Made by a program: the position numbers and the translations under genes. The notes beneath the pieces are model-generated. The model did not search any database and was not told the origin of the DNA. It was given only the letters and a program-made list of their open reading frames with translations. From positions 1 to 60,030 of the forward strand of contig JAFQMC010000036.1 in NCBI GenBank assembly GCA_017421045.1: DNA of 60,030 bases. The letters are read 5' to 3'. This document shows positions 7,572 through 16,840 of the stretch, one piece after another; position 1 is the first letter of the stretch, and every line of letters begins with the position of its first letter. Source of the DNA: Clostridia bacterium. Lineage in GTDB: Bacteria > Bacillota > Clostridia > Oscillospirales > Acutalibacteraceae.

Positions 7572-8792
7572 ATGAACAAAAAGAACAGAACCCGCATCGG
7601 CACAGCCATTGTCGCCGCCATGCTGGCAGTTCTCATCTGCCTTCTCTCCTTCACTGCTCAGGCGCAGACCTCCTCATCAACAAATGATGAGATTACAGCG
7701 GACACCGCTAAAGTTTATACAGACGATATCCTCGATGTAGCATCCATTGAAATAGGCGAGAATGACGAGGTCATCCGAACCGACGGCAACGGTTGCATCG
7801 CGCTGACAATCGTCAGAGCTTTCGAGGTAGAGATCGACTACCGCGGTGAGGTTTTCATCGCACACTGCACAGGCGGCACGGTTGCTGACGCCATCGCAAA
7901 AGCAGGCATCACCCTCTCAGGCGCTGAGGAAATCACTCCCGCAGCCGAGACCGAGCTTGCTCCCGACATGGTAATCAAGATTGCTTCTCACTGCGGAGCT
8001 ACTGTCACCATTGGCGGCGAGACAAAGTCTTACAATGTAACATCAGGTACTGTCAAGGATCTGCTTGCCGATGTAGGCATCACCCTCTCAGAGGACGACG
8101 TGGTAACACCCGACCTCGATTCTGCTATCTTCGACGGCATCGAGATTCTGGTGCAGAAGGTTGAATACAAAGAGGAAACCACCACCGAGACTATCGACTA
8201 CGGTTACACCACCGAGGAAACCTCAAGCCTCACCACAGGCACCTCCAAGATAAAGCAGGAGGGAAAAAAAGGCGAGAAGACCGTTGTTTCCAAGAACAAG
8301 TACGTTGACGGTGTGCTCACCGAGACCGTCGTTGTATCCGAGGAAGTTACCAAGGAGCCTGTTGACCAGATAAAACTTGTCGGCACAGGCAAACCCAAGC
8401 ACAGCAGTTCCTCCTCAAGTTCTTCTTCAAACTCTTCAACAAGTTCTTCCATCAGCAATGCGGCAGGAACTTTCAAGGACAGCTCAGGTAAAACCGTATC
8501 ATACAAGAAGAAACTCACAGGTACAAGTACCGCTTACACAGCACCCTCAGGTGCACTCACCGCAACAGGTGTGCCTGCATACTATGGCGGTGTAGCGGTT
8601 AACCCCAATGTAATTCCCTACGGCTCTAAGCTCTATATTGTCGGCAGCAACGGCACAGTTTACGGCTATGCAACTGCAGTTGACACAGGCGGAGCGCTCA
8701 TGAGCGGACGAGTTCTGGTTGACGTTTTCTATCCCTCATACAACCAGTGTGCAAACTGGGGACGCCAGGGCGTCACAGTATATATCCTCTGA
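7572..8792 (+). CDS. Secreted G5 and 3D domain cell-wall protein (YabE/Rpf-like)
   Basis: The 406-residue protein has an N-terminal membrane/signal segment (about 10-30), two DUF348 ubiquitin-like repeats (about 80-132 and 138-195, each with the GTVxDxLxxxGITLS motif), a G5-type domain (about 196-275), a Ser-rich linker (276-297) and a C-terminal 3D double-psi beta-barrel (about 315-406) with AVDTGGAL and RVLVDVF carrying the three conserved Asp. This is the layout of YabE-type resuscitation-promoting-factor analogues, predicted to cleave or bind peptidoglycan outside the membrane. Start: ATG after AAAGGAAGTGAG; in-frame upstream starts lack a ribosome site. It has its own promoter and terminator. 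Confidence 0.88.
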   Translation: MNKKNRTRIGTAIVAAMLAVLICLLSFTAQAQTSSSTNDEITADTAKVYTDDILDVASIEIGENDEVIRTDGNGCIALTIVRAFEVEIDYRGEVFIAHCTGGTVADAIAKAGITLSGAEEITPAAETELAPDMVIKIASHCGATVTIGGETKSYNVTSGTVKDLLADVGITLSEDDVVTPDLDSAIFDGIEILVQKVEYKEETTTETIDYGYTTEETSSLTTGTSKIKQEGKKGEKTVVSKNKYVDGVLTETVVVSEEVTKEPVDQIKLVGTGKPKHSSSSSSSSSNSSTSSSISNAAGTFKDSSGKTVSYKKKLTGTSTAYTAPSGALTATGVPAYYGGVAVNPNVIPYGSKLYIVGSNGTVYGYATAVDTGGALMSGRVLVDVFYPSYNQCANWGRQGVTVYIL

Positions 8793-8801
8793 TAAAAAGC
8801 T

Positions 8802-8834
8802 AACGGCTCACTTCCACGGAAGGGAGCCGTTTTT
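8802..8834 (+). terminator. Terminator of the G5/3D gene
   Basis: Stem AACGGCTC/GAGCCGTT (8802-8831) followed by TTTTT, ten bases after the stop codon. Confidence 0.85.
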
Positions 8835-8866
8835 GTATTTAATCTTTAATAAAGGGGCGGATGTTT

Positions 8867-9775
8867 ATGAGAAACATACTTGTGACAGGAGGCACTGTTT
8901 TTGTCTCCCGTTATGTAGCAGAGTACTTTGCAAATCTCGGAGACAAGGTCTGGGTGCTTAACCGCAACACCAAACCCCAACCTGAAAACGTCACCCTCAT
9001 CGAAGCTGACCGCCGACACTTGGGAGAGTCTCTCAAAAGTCTCTATTTTGATGCGGTGATTGATGTCACTGCCTACACCGAGAAGGATGTGCAGACACTT
9101 ACACAGGCGCTCGGTAGCTTCGGCGAATACGTGTTTATCAGCTCCAGCGCAGTATACCCCGAGACTCTCAGAAAACCATTCCGTGAATCTGACCCCACCG
9201 GTGCAAACTGTATATGGGGAGATTACGGCAGAGGAAAACTTTGCGCCGAGAATTATCTGCTGAAAAATCTGCCCAAGGCATATATCCTACGTCCGCCTTA
9301 TCTTTACGGGCCTATGCAAAACCTGTACAGGGAACCTTTTGTTTTTGATTGTGCCGAGAAAGACCGCACATTTATACTGCCTGGCACCTCAATGAATCTG
9401 CAATTTTTCCATGTGAGAGATTTGTGCAGATTTATCGACATACTGATAACAAAGAAGCCGTGCAGACGTATATATAATGTTGGCAATACCGAGTCCGTCA
9501 GCATCCGCGAATGGGTCAACCTCTGCTATAGCGCCACAGGCAGAAAAGCAAAAACAGCGACCGCACCCAGCGGTCACTGCATCAGAGATTATTTCTGTTT
9601 TTACGACTATGACTATATGCTGGATGTATCCGCCCAGACAGCTCTCATGCCTGACGTAACACCTTTGGACGAAGGACTCAGAGAAAGCTACAACTATTAC
9701 AAAGAAAATAAAAACGCAATACCCAAAAAGCCTTACACGGAATATATAGACAGGGAGTTTAAAAATCTACTGTGA
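8867..9775 (+). CDS. NAD-dependent epimerase/dehydratase, extended SDR family
   Basis: The 302-residue protein starts with a Rossmann nucleotide loop ILVTGGTVFVS and has the SSSAVYP segment and a YxxxK pair (YGRGK), followed by LRPPYLYGP and NVGNTE. These fit the extended short-chain dehydrogenases related to UDP-sugar epimerases and the CSP41-like group. The last Gly of the usual GGTGFxG loop is Ser. The substrate cannot be read. I chose the ATG at 8867, nine nt after AAGGGG; the ATG two codons earlier is too close to the ribosome site. Its 3' end overlaps the converging thiolase gene by 9 bp. Confidence 0.8.
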   Translation: MRNILVTGGTVFVSRYVAEYFANLGDKVWVLNRNTKPQPENVTLIEADRRHLGESLKSLYFDAVIDVTAYTEKDVQTLTQALGSFGEYVFISSSAVYPETLRKPFRESDPTGANCIWGDYGRGKLCAENYLLKNLPKAYILRPPYLYGPMQNLYREPFVFDCAEKDRTFILPGTSMNLQFFHVRDLCRFIDILITKKPCRRIYNVGNTESVSIREWVNLCYSATGRKAKTATAPSGHCIRDYFCFYDYDYMLDVSAQTALMPDVTPLDEGLRESYNYYKENKNAIPKKPYTEYIDREFKNLL

Positions 9776-10507
9776 CTTCTCCTGCCGGGAATCTACGCCC
9801 CAACCGCTGATATCTCCTCTTTGCAATGCTCCGATGAGCTTTGCTTTCAGGTCGGGATAGCGAAGAGACAGCTCCTCTATCAGCTTACCCGTCTCTTCTC
9901 TCTCCGTGTTTTTATCCATGGGACAACGGCTCTTCACCACGGGAAGCCTATATCGTTCTGCCACAGAACGCACCTTGCTCTCGTCACAAAACAACATGGG
10001 ACGAATCATATAAAGTTCCTTGCGGCTGAGATACGTAACCGGACGAAAACACTCCACCTTGCCGCAGCAAAAGAGATTCATAAGCAAGGTTTCTGCCGCG
10101 TCGTCGCTATGATGCCCCAGAGCAAGTTTGTTGCACCCAAGCTCCTTCGCCATGTTGTGCAGAATTCCGCGGCGCATCTTTGCACACAGTGAGCAGGGAC
10201 TCTTCGCCTGCTTGTCCTCAAAGACCACTTTGTAGAGCTCCGTCCTGCGTATAACGTACTCCACGTTGATCTCACGGCACAGCTCCTCAATACTGCCAAA
10301 GTCCGACTCCTGACCCTCAAAGCACGGGTCAACACTAATGGCAGTGAGCGAAAATGCCTTGGGATAATACCTCCTCAGGTGTGCAAGTCCCAAAAGCAAC
10401 ACAAGGCTGTCCTTGCCACCCGACACCCCTACGGCGATGCGGTCGCCCTCTTCGATCATATTATATTTATCAACTGCGGCACGGATAACGCCGGCAAGTT
10501 TTTCCAT
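9767..10507 (-). CDS. TtcA/TilS-family PP-loop ATPase, probable tRNA thiolase
   Basis: The 246-residue protein has the PP-loop SGGKDS (29-34), a CxxC motif in PCSLCAKMRRG (about 108-112), the ALGHHSDDAAET block and a further Cys in SRCPMDKN. The cysteine layout matches TtcA, which uses a 4Fe-4S cluster to thiolate cytidine 32 in tRNA. Distant Firmicute paralogues of unproven target also share it. Start: ATG at 10507, eight nt after AGGAG; the GTG three codons before overlaps that site. It runs convergently into the SDR gene. Confidence 0.82.
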   Translation of the reverse strand: MEKLAGVIRAAVDKYNMIEEGDRIAVGVSGGKDSLVLLLGLAHLRRYYPKAFSLTAISVDPCFEGQESDFGSIEELCREINVEYVIRRTELYKVVFEDKQAKSPCSLCAKMRRGILHNMAKELGCNKLALGHHSDDAAETLLMNLFCCGKVECFRPVTYLSRKELYMIRPMLFCDESKVRSVAERYRLPVVKSRCPMDKNTEREETGKLIEELSLRYPDLKAKLIGALQRGDISGWGVDSRQEKSQ

Positions 10508-10636
10508 ACTAATCACTCCTGAATCAATTATACACTATTGATTTAGAAAAAGAAATATGCTATCATATAGTTTATTGAGTTATATTTTTTAACTCCCTGG
10601 ATTTTACGAAGATTTCCGAAACGGAGGAATTATATT

Positions 10637-11158
10637 ATGAAAAAAATTCTTGCATTCATTTTAGCTGTTGCAGTAGTCCTGTCTCTGTGCGGTTGCATGA
10701 GCGCCGCCAAAGTGCAGAAGGTGCAGACAGTCACCGACCCCACCGGCACCGAGGGCATCAGCTACAAGGACTATAACGACACCCTGGAGGGTCTGTGTGC
10801 ATACTTTGCCGATCTTGGCTATGCATACAACTTCACCGAAGCTACAAAAGACCAGGCTGCAGACCCTGTTGTTATGGCGGCTGATATGATCGGCGCCGAC
10901 AAGGGCTACAAGTTCACCTACACCTACTCAGGCGACACGGTGGTTCTGGAGCTTTACAGCTACACCGACACCGACAGTGACTTCTACAAGCAGGCAAAGT
11001 CCGAGGGTAAAATCACCATCACCGAAGACCTTGCAGAAGGAACCGTGGATGTAACACTTTCCGACAACGGAAAATATCTGATGGTATACTCCGACGAAGG
11101 TGAGAACGAGGAACGCGAGAAGGCAATCGTCGATGCCTTCAAGGGATTCTGGGCATAA
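10637..11158 (+). CDS. Small putative lipoprotein, function unknown
   Basis: The 173-residue protein has a basic-hydrophobic signal sequence ending in the lipobox LCGC (modified Cys20), so it should be lipid-anchored outside the membrane. The mature part is a small alpha/beta domain with no motif I recognise; Asp, Thr and Tyr are frequent. Start: ATG after GGAGGAAT. It is monocistronic, with a terminator at 11177-11217. No promoter of good quality was found upstream. Confidence 0.75.
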   Translation: MKKILAFILAVAVVLSLCGCMSAAKVQKVQTVTDPTGTEGISYKDYNDTLEGLCAYFADLGYAYNFTEATKDQAADPVVMAADMIGADKGYKFTYTYSGDTVVLELYSYTDTDSDFYKQAKSEGKITITEDLAEGTVDVTLSDNGKYLMVYSDEGENEEREKAIVDAFKGFWA

Positions 11159-11176
11159 ATAACTTAAAATAAGAAT

Positions 11177-11217
11177 AAACCTCTGAAGTGTACTTTTGTT
11201 CAGCACTTCAGAGGTTT
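11177..11217 (+). terminator. Terminator of the lipoprotein gene
   Basis: A 14-pair stem (AAACCTCTGAAGTG with its complement, 11177-11190 and 11204-11217) ends in TTTTTAT. Confidence 0.88.
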
Positions 11218-11691
11218 TTATTTGCGGGAAAAACTACGCACACAGATGTTCTTTGCTCTGTTGTTTTTCTCATTTTCCATACCTTCAAAATATTTTTTAA
11301 AAAATTCTTAAATTGCGTTGACATCCATTATATTACAAATTGTAAAACAAAATCCGCAAAAATACGAAAAAAGAAAATAAACCACCAAGAGATTTTTTAA
11401 TTCAAATAAGGAAATTTTGAGAAAATTCAGTGTCTGTCAAGGAAAAACCCTTGTGTTATTCACATTTTCCACATAGTTTTCAACATTTTTGATGATAAAT
11501 ATGAATAATACAAATTGTATAGTTCTAAATGCCAAATTTAAATGATTTTTCAAAAGAATTAAACTTCATCCCGCTAAATCATTCTCTGCACCTAAGTTTC
11601 CCCCGGGTCAGATTTTTCCCGGCTACCCTGTATACACCCTTCTGTTATTGTCAAACATAATAGAGAAAACACAGGGCAAAGGAGCTTTTCT
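11218..11691. other. AT-rich spacer with three adjacent DnaA-box-like 9-mers
   Basis: No gene is visible in this spacer of more than 470 bp. It holds TTATTCACA (11456-11464), a match to the DnaA-box consensus TTATNCACA, directly followed by TTTTCCACA (11465-11473) and, three bases on, TTTTCAACA (11477-11485), all on the plus strand. TTTTCAACA also occurs in the dnaA-dnaN spacer. The rest is A/T tracts. It may be an accessory DnaA-binding cluster. Because the background is A/T rich, I am not sure. Confidence 0.4.
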
Positions 11692-11958
11692 ATGATAAAA
11701 GGAATCAACCGACAGGTTATCGAAGTAACGGACACCCAGAGCATATACTATGAAAGAGCGTGGCTGATAGTCCGACCCGAGTATACAAAAATCCAGCAGA
11801 ACATTCTGGACAAGGAAGCGAAAAAACTTCTGAAGGATATGACTCCTCCTTCCTGCATGAAGCCCAAGCGTTCCGTTGCCTTCTGGTTTTTGCGTCTGGG
11901 ACTCTCTGCAGTCACGGGCGCTTGCCTGACACTTCTTCTGCAGTGGCTGATTTTCTGA
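11692..11958 (+). CDS. Small protein with C-terminal membrane anchor, function unknown
   Basis: The 88-residue protein has a soluble N-terminal part with IxRQVIEV and YYERAWLIVRPEY segments, a short basic stretch (KPKR near 58) and a hydrophobic helix at about 62-87 ending at the C-terminus. It would be tail-anchored with the N-terminus in the cytoplasm. I do not recognise a characterised family. Start: ATG after AAAGGAG. The next gene begins about 70 bp on, so the two may be co-transcribed. Confidence 0.7.
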   Translation: MIKGINRQVIEVTDTQSIYYERAWLIVRPEYTKIQQNILDKEAKKLLKDMTPPSCMKPKRSVAFWFLRLGLSAVTGACLTLLLQWLIF

Positions 11959-12030
11959 CAACTCTTAACATCTGTGATATTTATAAAAACTCCTCACATA
12001 TACTTAGATAAAAGTATGGGAGGGGTTTTT

Positions 12031-12612
12031 TTGAACACAAAAAATCTGAGAAGACTTGAAATCGCAGGAGGAGCCGTGGTTTTTCTGCTTGCTTCTTTTC
12101 TGCATTTCTTTTATGAGCTTACAGACGGCGCCGTGGTGGGGGCTCTCTTCGGCGCTGTGAACGAAAGCCTCTGGGAACATATTAAGATTTTTTCAATCGC
12201 CTACCTTGCGTGGGCAATAGTGGAGCTTCTGTGGGCGCGTCCGCCCTTTCGCGAATTCATAAGTGCCAAGGCAGCAGGGCTTCTGGCTCTATGGGTGGGG
12301 ATTGCTCTGAGCTTTTACATATACACCTATTTCACGGGAAAGCCCTTACTGTTTGTTGACCTTGCCATTGGCATCGTGTTCTCGGTAGTGTCACACTTTG
12401 TCTCCTATCGGCTGACAACAAGCGACAAAAACAAGGGTCAGTATTTTTACACGGCACTGATGTTTCTGATTCTGGCGTTCATAATGATTCTTTGTATGAG
12501 CTATTTTCCTCCAAAATCTTATCTTTTCCGCGACCCTGTCACAGGAGGATACGGGGTACCGCCCGAAGCTCTCGATGCAGGCGCAGTGTTTCTTGACAAA
12601 ACTCTGGGGTAA
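12031..12612 (+). CDS. Multi-spanning membrane protein, DUF6512-like
   Basis: The 193-residue protein has about five or six membrane helices and the conserved loop AVNESLWEHIKI after the first helices, typical of a family of uncharacterised Firmicute membrane proteins (DUF6512 type). No catalytic motif is recognisable. Start: I place it at TTG 12031, preceded by GGGAGGGG and a T-tract. In-frame ATGs further upstream have no ribosome site and would add a charged extension before the first helix. It ends just before a terminator at 12622. Confidence 0.72.
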   Translation: MNTKNLRRLEIAGGAVVFLLASFLHFFYELTDGAVVGALFGAVNESLWEHIKIFSIAYLAWAIVELLWARPPFREFISAKAAGLLALWVGIALSFYIYTYFTGKPLLFVDLAIGIVFSVVSHFVSYRLTTSDKNKGQYFYTALMFLILAFIMILCMSYFPPKSYLFRDPVTGGYGVPPEALDAGAVFLDKTLG

Positions 12613-12621
12613 ACCCTGAAT

Positions 12622-12648
12622 AAATCCGCAAAAACTACGGATTTTTTC
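12622..12648 (+). terminator. Terminator of the DUF6512-like gene
   Basis: Stem AAATCCG/CGGATTT (12622-12644) followed by TTTTTT, ten bases past the stop codon. Confidence 0.8.
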
Positions 12649-12747
12649 CAATTTACTATTCTCAAATTCCGTTCTTTATGGTACAATTAGTTTGTATAAG
12701 TATTTTTATATTCAAATTGTTTGAAAATAAAGGAAAGATGTAACACC

Positions 12748-13521
12748 ATGGCTGATAATCACAGAGAAAACCTGCGCACCGATTCTCCCGACTCCCGCGC
12801 AGATGTAATATTTGGCAGAAACCCTGTCAGCGAAGCAATCCGAAGCGGCAGAGCCATCGACTCCATCCTTGTTGCTAAGGGCGCCAAGACAGGTGCCATT
12901 GTAGGCATACTTGCAAAAGCAAGAGAGAAGAAGATTCATGTCAAAGAAGTAGACCCCAAGAAGCTGGACTATCTTTGCTCCGGCGGTACCCACCAGGGCA
13001 TTGCGGCAATGGCGGCTGTGGTGGAGTACAAAGAGCTTGAGGATATTTTCAGTCTTGCACAGGAGAGGGGAGAGGCACCCTTCGTGCTGGTGCTTGACGA
13101 GATAGAAGACCCCCACAACTTAGGCGCAATTATCCGAAGCGCCGAGTGTGCAGGAGCACACGGAGTCATCATCCCCAACCGCCGAAGCGCAGGACTGAGC
13201 TTCACCGTAGGCAAGGCGGCAGCAGGAGCTGTTGAGTACGTGCCCGTGGTGAGAGTGCCCAACATCCCCTCGGTTATTGACACTCTCAAGGACAGAGGCC
13301 TGTGGGTTTTCGGCGCAGATATGGGTGGCGAGGATTACCGCAAATGCGATTTCAGCGGTCCTGTGGCACTTGTTATCGGCAACGAGGGCAGAGGCATCGG
13401 CAGACTAGTGAGAGAAAAATGCGATGTTATGGTATCCCTTCCCATGAAGGGCAGGATAAATTCCCTCAATGCATCCGTTGCCGCAGGTATCCTTATGTAC
13501 CGCATAGCAGACGGAAGATAA
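12748..13521 (+). CDS. rlmB: 23S rRNA 2'-O-methyltransferase, RlmB/TrmH (SpoU) family
   Basis: The 257-residue protein has the N-terminal L30e-like substrate domain (GRNPVSEAIRSG) and the SPOUT methyltransferase knot: motif 1 DEIEDPHNLGAIIRSAE, motif 2 IGNEGRGIGRLV and motif 3 LPMKGRINSLNASVAAGIL. The family methylates G2251 of 23S rRNA with SAM; related TrmH members act on tRNA, so the target is likely but not proven. Start: ATG at 12748 after AAAGGAAAG. A TACAAT -10 lies near 12681. It is the first gene of a three-gene run with the pseudo-ATPase (30-bp gap) and rpe. Confidence 0.88.
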   Translation: MADNHRENLRTDSPDSRADVIFGRNPVSEAIRSGRAIDSILVAKGAKTGAIVGILAKAREKKIHVKEVDPKKLDYLCSGGTHQGIAAMAAVVEYKELEDIFSLAQERGEAPFVLVLDEIEDPHNLGAIIRSAECAGAHGVIIPNRRSAGLSFTVGKAAAGAVEYVPVVRVPNIPSVIDTLKDRGLWVFGADMGGEDYRKCDFSGPVALVIGNEGRGIGRLVREKCDVMVSLPMKGRINSLNASVAAGILMYRIADGR

Positions 13522-13551
13522 AACCTCAATCATACAAGGAAGTGAATCCCT

Positions 13552-16155
13552 ATGAGCAAGGAAATGAACACAGAGAAAAACAAAGATATTACCATAGACT
13601 CCATCATTGAGGAAACACGTTTTCTCTCGGAGAAAGAGAAGATGGAGAAAGAGGCAAAGCGCATAAGCGGCGGTCCCAAGATGGAGGAAATATACTCCAA
13701 CACCAGCAAGGAAGTACGCCTCACAAACCACAATCCACTGGACGAAGATCCCGACGAGGATATGGAGACAGAGCAGGATACGCAGGATGAAAATTCCGAA
13801 GATTCAGCTCCTCAGAAAGACAGCGCAGACGCTCCCGAAGAAACTCCTCAGGAGCCGGATACCGTGGTAACTCTCTCTCCCGAATACGACGAGGACACCA
13901 CCATTTCCGAGGATATCATCGACAATGTTGACAGCTTCAACGTCCGCTCCATAAAGATGAAGGATGTAGATTCCATCGACATCTCTCTGGATGAAGATGA
14001 GGAAGAGGACACAGACCCCTCTCTTAAACATCTGGCACAAGCTACAGAAACGGAAACCCCTCAGGAAGAAGAGGACAATCCCGAGGGCATCAGCGACTTT
14101 GAGAGACTTTTCGGCAAACCGAAGCCCGTGTGTGCCGTGCAGACTGTGGTGTCCAAGGTTCCCGTTTATCAGCACGAGAGCAAGGTTGAGAAGGTCCACG
14201 TCCGTGCAGGTAAATTCTCAACGGTTGTTGAGACTGAATACAAAAAGTACCTGTCCTCTCCAAACCCCGTTATCTCCCAGTCTCTGAAGCCTATGCCCGA
14301 GACCGAGACCGAAGAGGGAGAGAAGCCCACCCCCAAAAAAGTCCTCAAGGGTATATCGGGAAAAATCATCGGATTCTTCTCATCTCCCGACGACGACCCC
14401 GACGATTTCAAAGAAAAAACCATTCAGATAGAGGACTACCGCAGTCATCAGGACGCAAAATCCATTGTGGAGGAAGTAAACGCAAACATCAGAAAGATGT
14501 TCGTAAACTCCGCTTTCACCGGTGTTTTAGCGGCGCTGTCTCTGATACTCACCATTCTGGGCAGGGTGCTCTGTGAGCTTATCTCCAAAAGCTACATAGC
14601 CGCACTGGTGCTGGCAATAATCAACCTCGCCCTGCTTCTTATGTCCTGCTGGGTGTGCAGAGTCACCATAATCAACGGCCTCTCTGCTCTGAAGCGCTTC
14701 AAGGGCAACTCCGACACAGGCGCTTCCGTTGCCGCTGTTGCCGGTGTAATTCAGGCGATACTTGCCGTTATCATCCCTGCAGAGTTTTTCTCAGGCGCTC
14801 AGTACCTTTACACCACCGTTGCAATTATTGCACTGCTTCTCAACAATCTGGGCAAGCTGTTTATGGTTCGACGTGTTAAAGAAAACTTCAAGTTCGTATC
14901 TGCAAAGAATCCTGCCTACGCGGCAAAAATATATACAAACGAGGACATCGCCAGACAGCTTATGAGCGGTACAACTCAGGACAAGCCCATTATCGCATAT
15001 CAGCACAAGACGGATTTTCTGGGAGATTTCCTCAGGCTTTCCTATTCGCCTGACCCTTCTGAGGATATGGCGAGCAAGCTTGCTCCCGTGACTCTGCTGT
15101 GCTCACTGTTCGTTGCAATCATCTACGGCTTTGTTGCTCAGGACCCCTTGGGCGCATTGTCAGCACTTGCTGTGATGTGCTGTGTGTCGGCACCAGTCTG
15201 CGACCTTCTGGCAGTGAATCTGCCCATGTACAGACTCTCAAAGGACGCCCTCTCCAAAAACGCCATGATAAGCGGATACCCCTCTGTCCGTCAGTTCTGC
15301 GACACAAAGGCGGTTATCTGCGAAGCATCTGACCTTTATCCCGCCTCCAGCATTACCCTCAACGGAGTAAAAGCTTTCTCAAACTACCATGTTGAGGATT
15401 GTCTGCTTTCTGCGGCGGCTATCCTGAAAGAGGCACGCAATCCCATGGCAAGCGTATTTGACCATGTTGTGCAAAGCCAGAACAAGCCTTTGCCCAAGGT
15501 GGAGAGTGTGCTCTATGAGGACAAGCTTGGACTTGTCGGCTGGGTTGAGGGCGAGCGTATTCTCGTCGGTTCCAGAGCTTTGCTTGAAAAATACGCAATC
15601 GCTCCTCCCTCTGAAGATTTTGAAGAGAAATATAAAATCGAGGGCAGGTCGGTCACATACCTCACCCGCTCAGGAGAGCTTGTTGCCATGTTCGTCACTA
15701 CATACGCCACCACACTGCGCATTGCAGAGCTTCTGCAGAAAGCCGAGGCAAACGGCATAAGCCTCCTTGTCCGCAACAGCGACTGCAACATTACAGGCGA
15801 GAAAATCGCCGACGACTTCGGCATCTACTTCCGAAGTGTCAAGGTGCTCTCCACGGGTCTTTCCAACGTGTGTCAGGAGATTACCTCCGCCACCGAGGAC
15901 ACCTCCAGAGCTTACCTTGCTACAAGAGGCTCCTTTATGTCCCTGCTCCGTGCAGTGGCAGGATGCGTCAAGCTCAAGAGCAACATTTCCCTTTCAATTA
16001 TTATTCAGCTTATCGGAATCATTCTGGGTGTGCTTGTAATGGCAACCATCACCCTGTTTGCAGGAGTTGAGGCTGTGAAGAACATCGAGGTTATGCTCTA
16101 CATCCTGTTCTGGGCAGCTGCGGCCGTTATTGCACCCTCAATCCAAAAACCCTGA
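13552..16155 (+). CDS. P-type-ATPase-like membrane protein lacking catalytic motifs
   Basis: This 867-residue protein has a long acidic disordered N-terminal region (1-310), then four membrane helices (about 315-450), a short cytoplasmic loop, two helices (506-560), a cytoplasmic domain (565-805) and two final helices. The order matches CPx/P1B-type ATPases, as do segments such as NPMASVF and VEGERILVGSRALLEKY. The essential residues are gone. The DKTGT loop reads EASDLYP (about 591-597), the CPC-type motif is SAPVC, the TGE actuator motif is absent, TGDN reads RNSDCN (about 740), and the GDGxNDxPAL hinge is missing. It should not hydrolyse ATP. A regulatory, scaffold or sensor role is inference. 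Start: ATG after AAGGAAGTG. Confidence 0.8.
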   Translation: MSKEMNTEKNKDITIDSIIEETRFLSEKEKMEKEAKRISGGPKMEEIYSNTSKEVRLTNHNPLDEDPDEDMETEQDTQDENSEDSAPQKDSADAPEETPQEPDTVVTLSPEYDEDTTISEDIIDNVDSFNVRSIKMKDVDSIDISLDEDEEEDTDPSLKHLAQATETETPQEEEDNPEGISDFERLFGKPKPVCAVQTVVSKVPVYQHESKVEKVHVRAGKFSTVVETEYKKYLSSPNPVISQSLKPMPETETEEGEKPTPKKVLKGISGKIIGFFSSPDDDPDDFKEKTIQIEDYRSHQDAKSIVEEVNANIRKMFVNSAFTGVLAALSLILTILGRVLCELISKSYIAALVLAIINLALLLMSCWVCRVTIINGLSALKRFKGNSDTGASVAAVAGVIQAILAVIIPAEFFSGAQYLYTTVAIIALLLNNLGKLFMVRRVKENFKFVSAKNPAYAAKIYTNEDIARQLMSGTTQDKPIIAYQHKTDFLGDFLRLSYSPDPSEDMASKLAPVTLLCSLFVAIIYGFVAQDPLGALSALAVMCCVSAPVCDLLAVNLPMYRLSKDALSKNAMISGYPSVRQFCDTKAVICEASDLYPASSITLNGVKAFSNYHVEDCLLSAAAILKEARNPMASVFDHVVQSQNKPLPKVESVLYEDKLGLVGWVEGERILVGSRALLEKYAIAPPSEDFEEKYKIEGRSVTYLTRSGELVAMFVTTYATTLRIAELLQKAEANGISLLVRNSDCNITGEKIADDFGIYFRSVKVLSTGLSNVCQEITSATEDTSRAYLATRGSFMSLLRAVAGCVKLKSNISLSIIIQLIGIILGVLVMATITLFAGVEAVKNIEVMLYILFWAAAAVIAPSIQKP

Positions 16156-16176
16156 TTATATTAAGGAGTTGATTAT

Positions 16177-16830
16177 ATGCTCATAGCACCCTCACTGCTC
16201 GCCTGCGATTTCTCAAAATTCGGCGAGGAAATTGCCCGCATGGACAAAGCAGGTGCCGATTTTATGCATCTTGATGTTATGGACGGACATTTTGTCCCCA
16301 ACATTACCTTTGGCGCACCCATAATCAAATGGGTGAGAAAGTATACAGAAAAGCCCTTTGACGTGCATCTGATGATTTCCGACCCTCTCAAGTATATTGA
16401 CGATTTCGCCGATGCAGGTGCCGACATCATCACCTTCCACGTGGAGTGCGACAGCGACATCAAAGAAACCATCGACAAAATCAAAAGCCACGGCATAAAA
16501 CCCGGTCTCGTCATAAAGCCGGGTACCCCTGCAGAGGCTGTGTTCCCTTATCTTTCGGAGCTTTACATGGTTCTTATAATGACCGTAGAGCCGGGCTTCG
16601 GCGGTCAGAGCTTTATGGCTGATATGCTCCCGAAGGCAGAGCTTATCCGCAAAGAGGCACTGCGAATCGGAAACACAAAGCTTCTGATTGAGGCAGACGG
16701 AGGTATCGGCGAGGGAAACATCAGGCTTCTTCACGAGGCAGGTGTAGATGTCTGTGTTGCAGGCACATCTGTTTTTAAGTCCGAAAACCCTGCTCAGACA
16801 ATAAGCAATATGAAAAATCAGTGTATTTGA
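16177..16830 (+). CDS. rpe: Ribulose-phosphate 3-epimerase
   Basis: The 217-residue TIM-barrel enzyme interconverts ribulose-5-phosphate and xylulose-5-phosphate in the pentose phosphate pathway. Visible signatures are IAPSLLACDF at the start, the metal-binding LDVMDGHFVPN, DVHLMI, VEPGFGGQ and EADGGIGEGNI. Length is normal. The ATG follows AAGGAGTTG. It lies 21 bp after the pseudo-ATPase stop, so it is the last gene of the rlmB operon. Confidence 0.95.
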   Translation: MLIAPSLLACDFSKFGEEIARMDKAGADFMHLDVMDGHFVPNITFGAPIIKWVRKYTEKPFDVHLMISDPLKYIDDFADAGADIITFHVECDSDIKETIDKIKSHGIKPGLVIKPGTPAEAVFPYLSELYMVLIMTVEPGFGGQSFMADMLPKAELIRKEALRIGNTKLLIEADGGIGEGNIRLLHEAGVDVCVAGTSVFKSENPAQTISNMKNQCI

Positions 16831-16840
16831 CAAATCTTTG

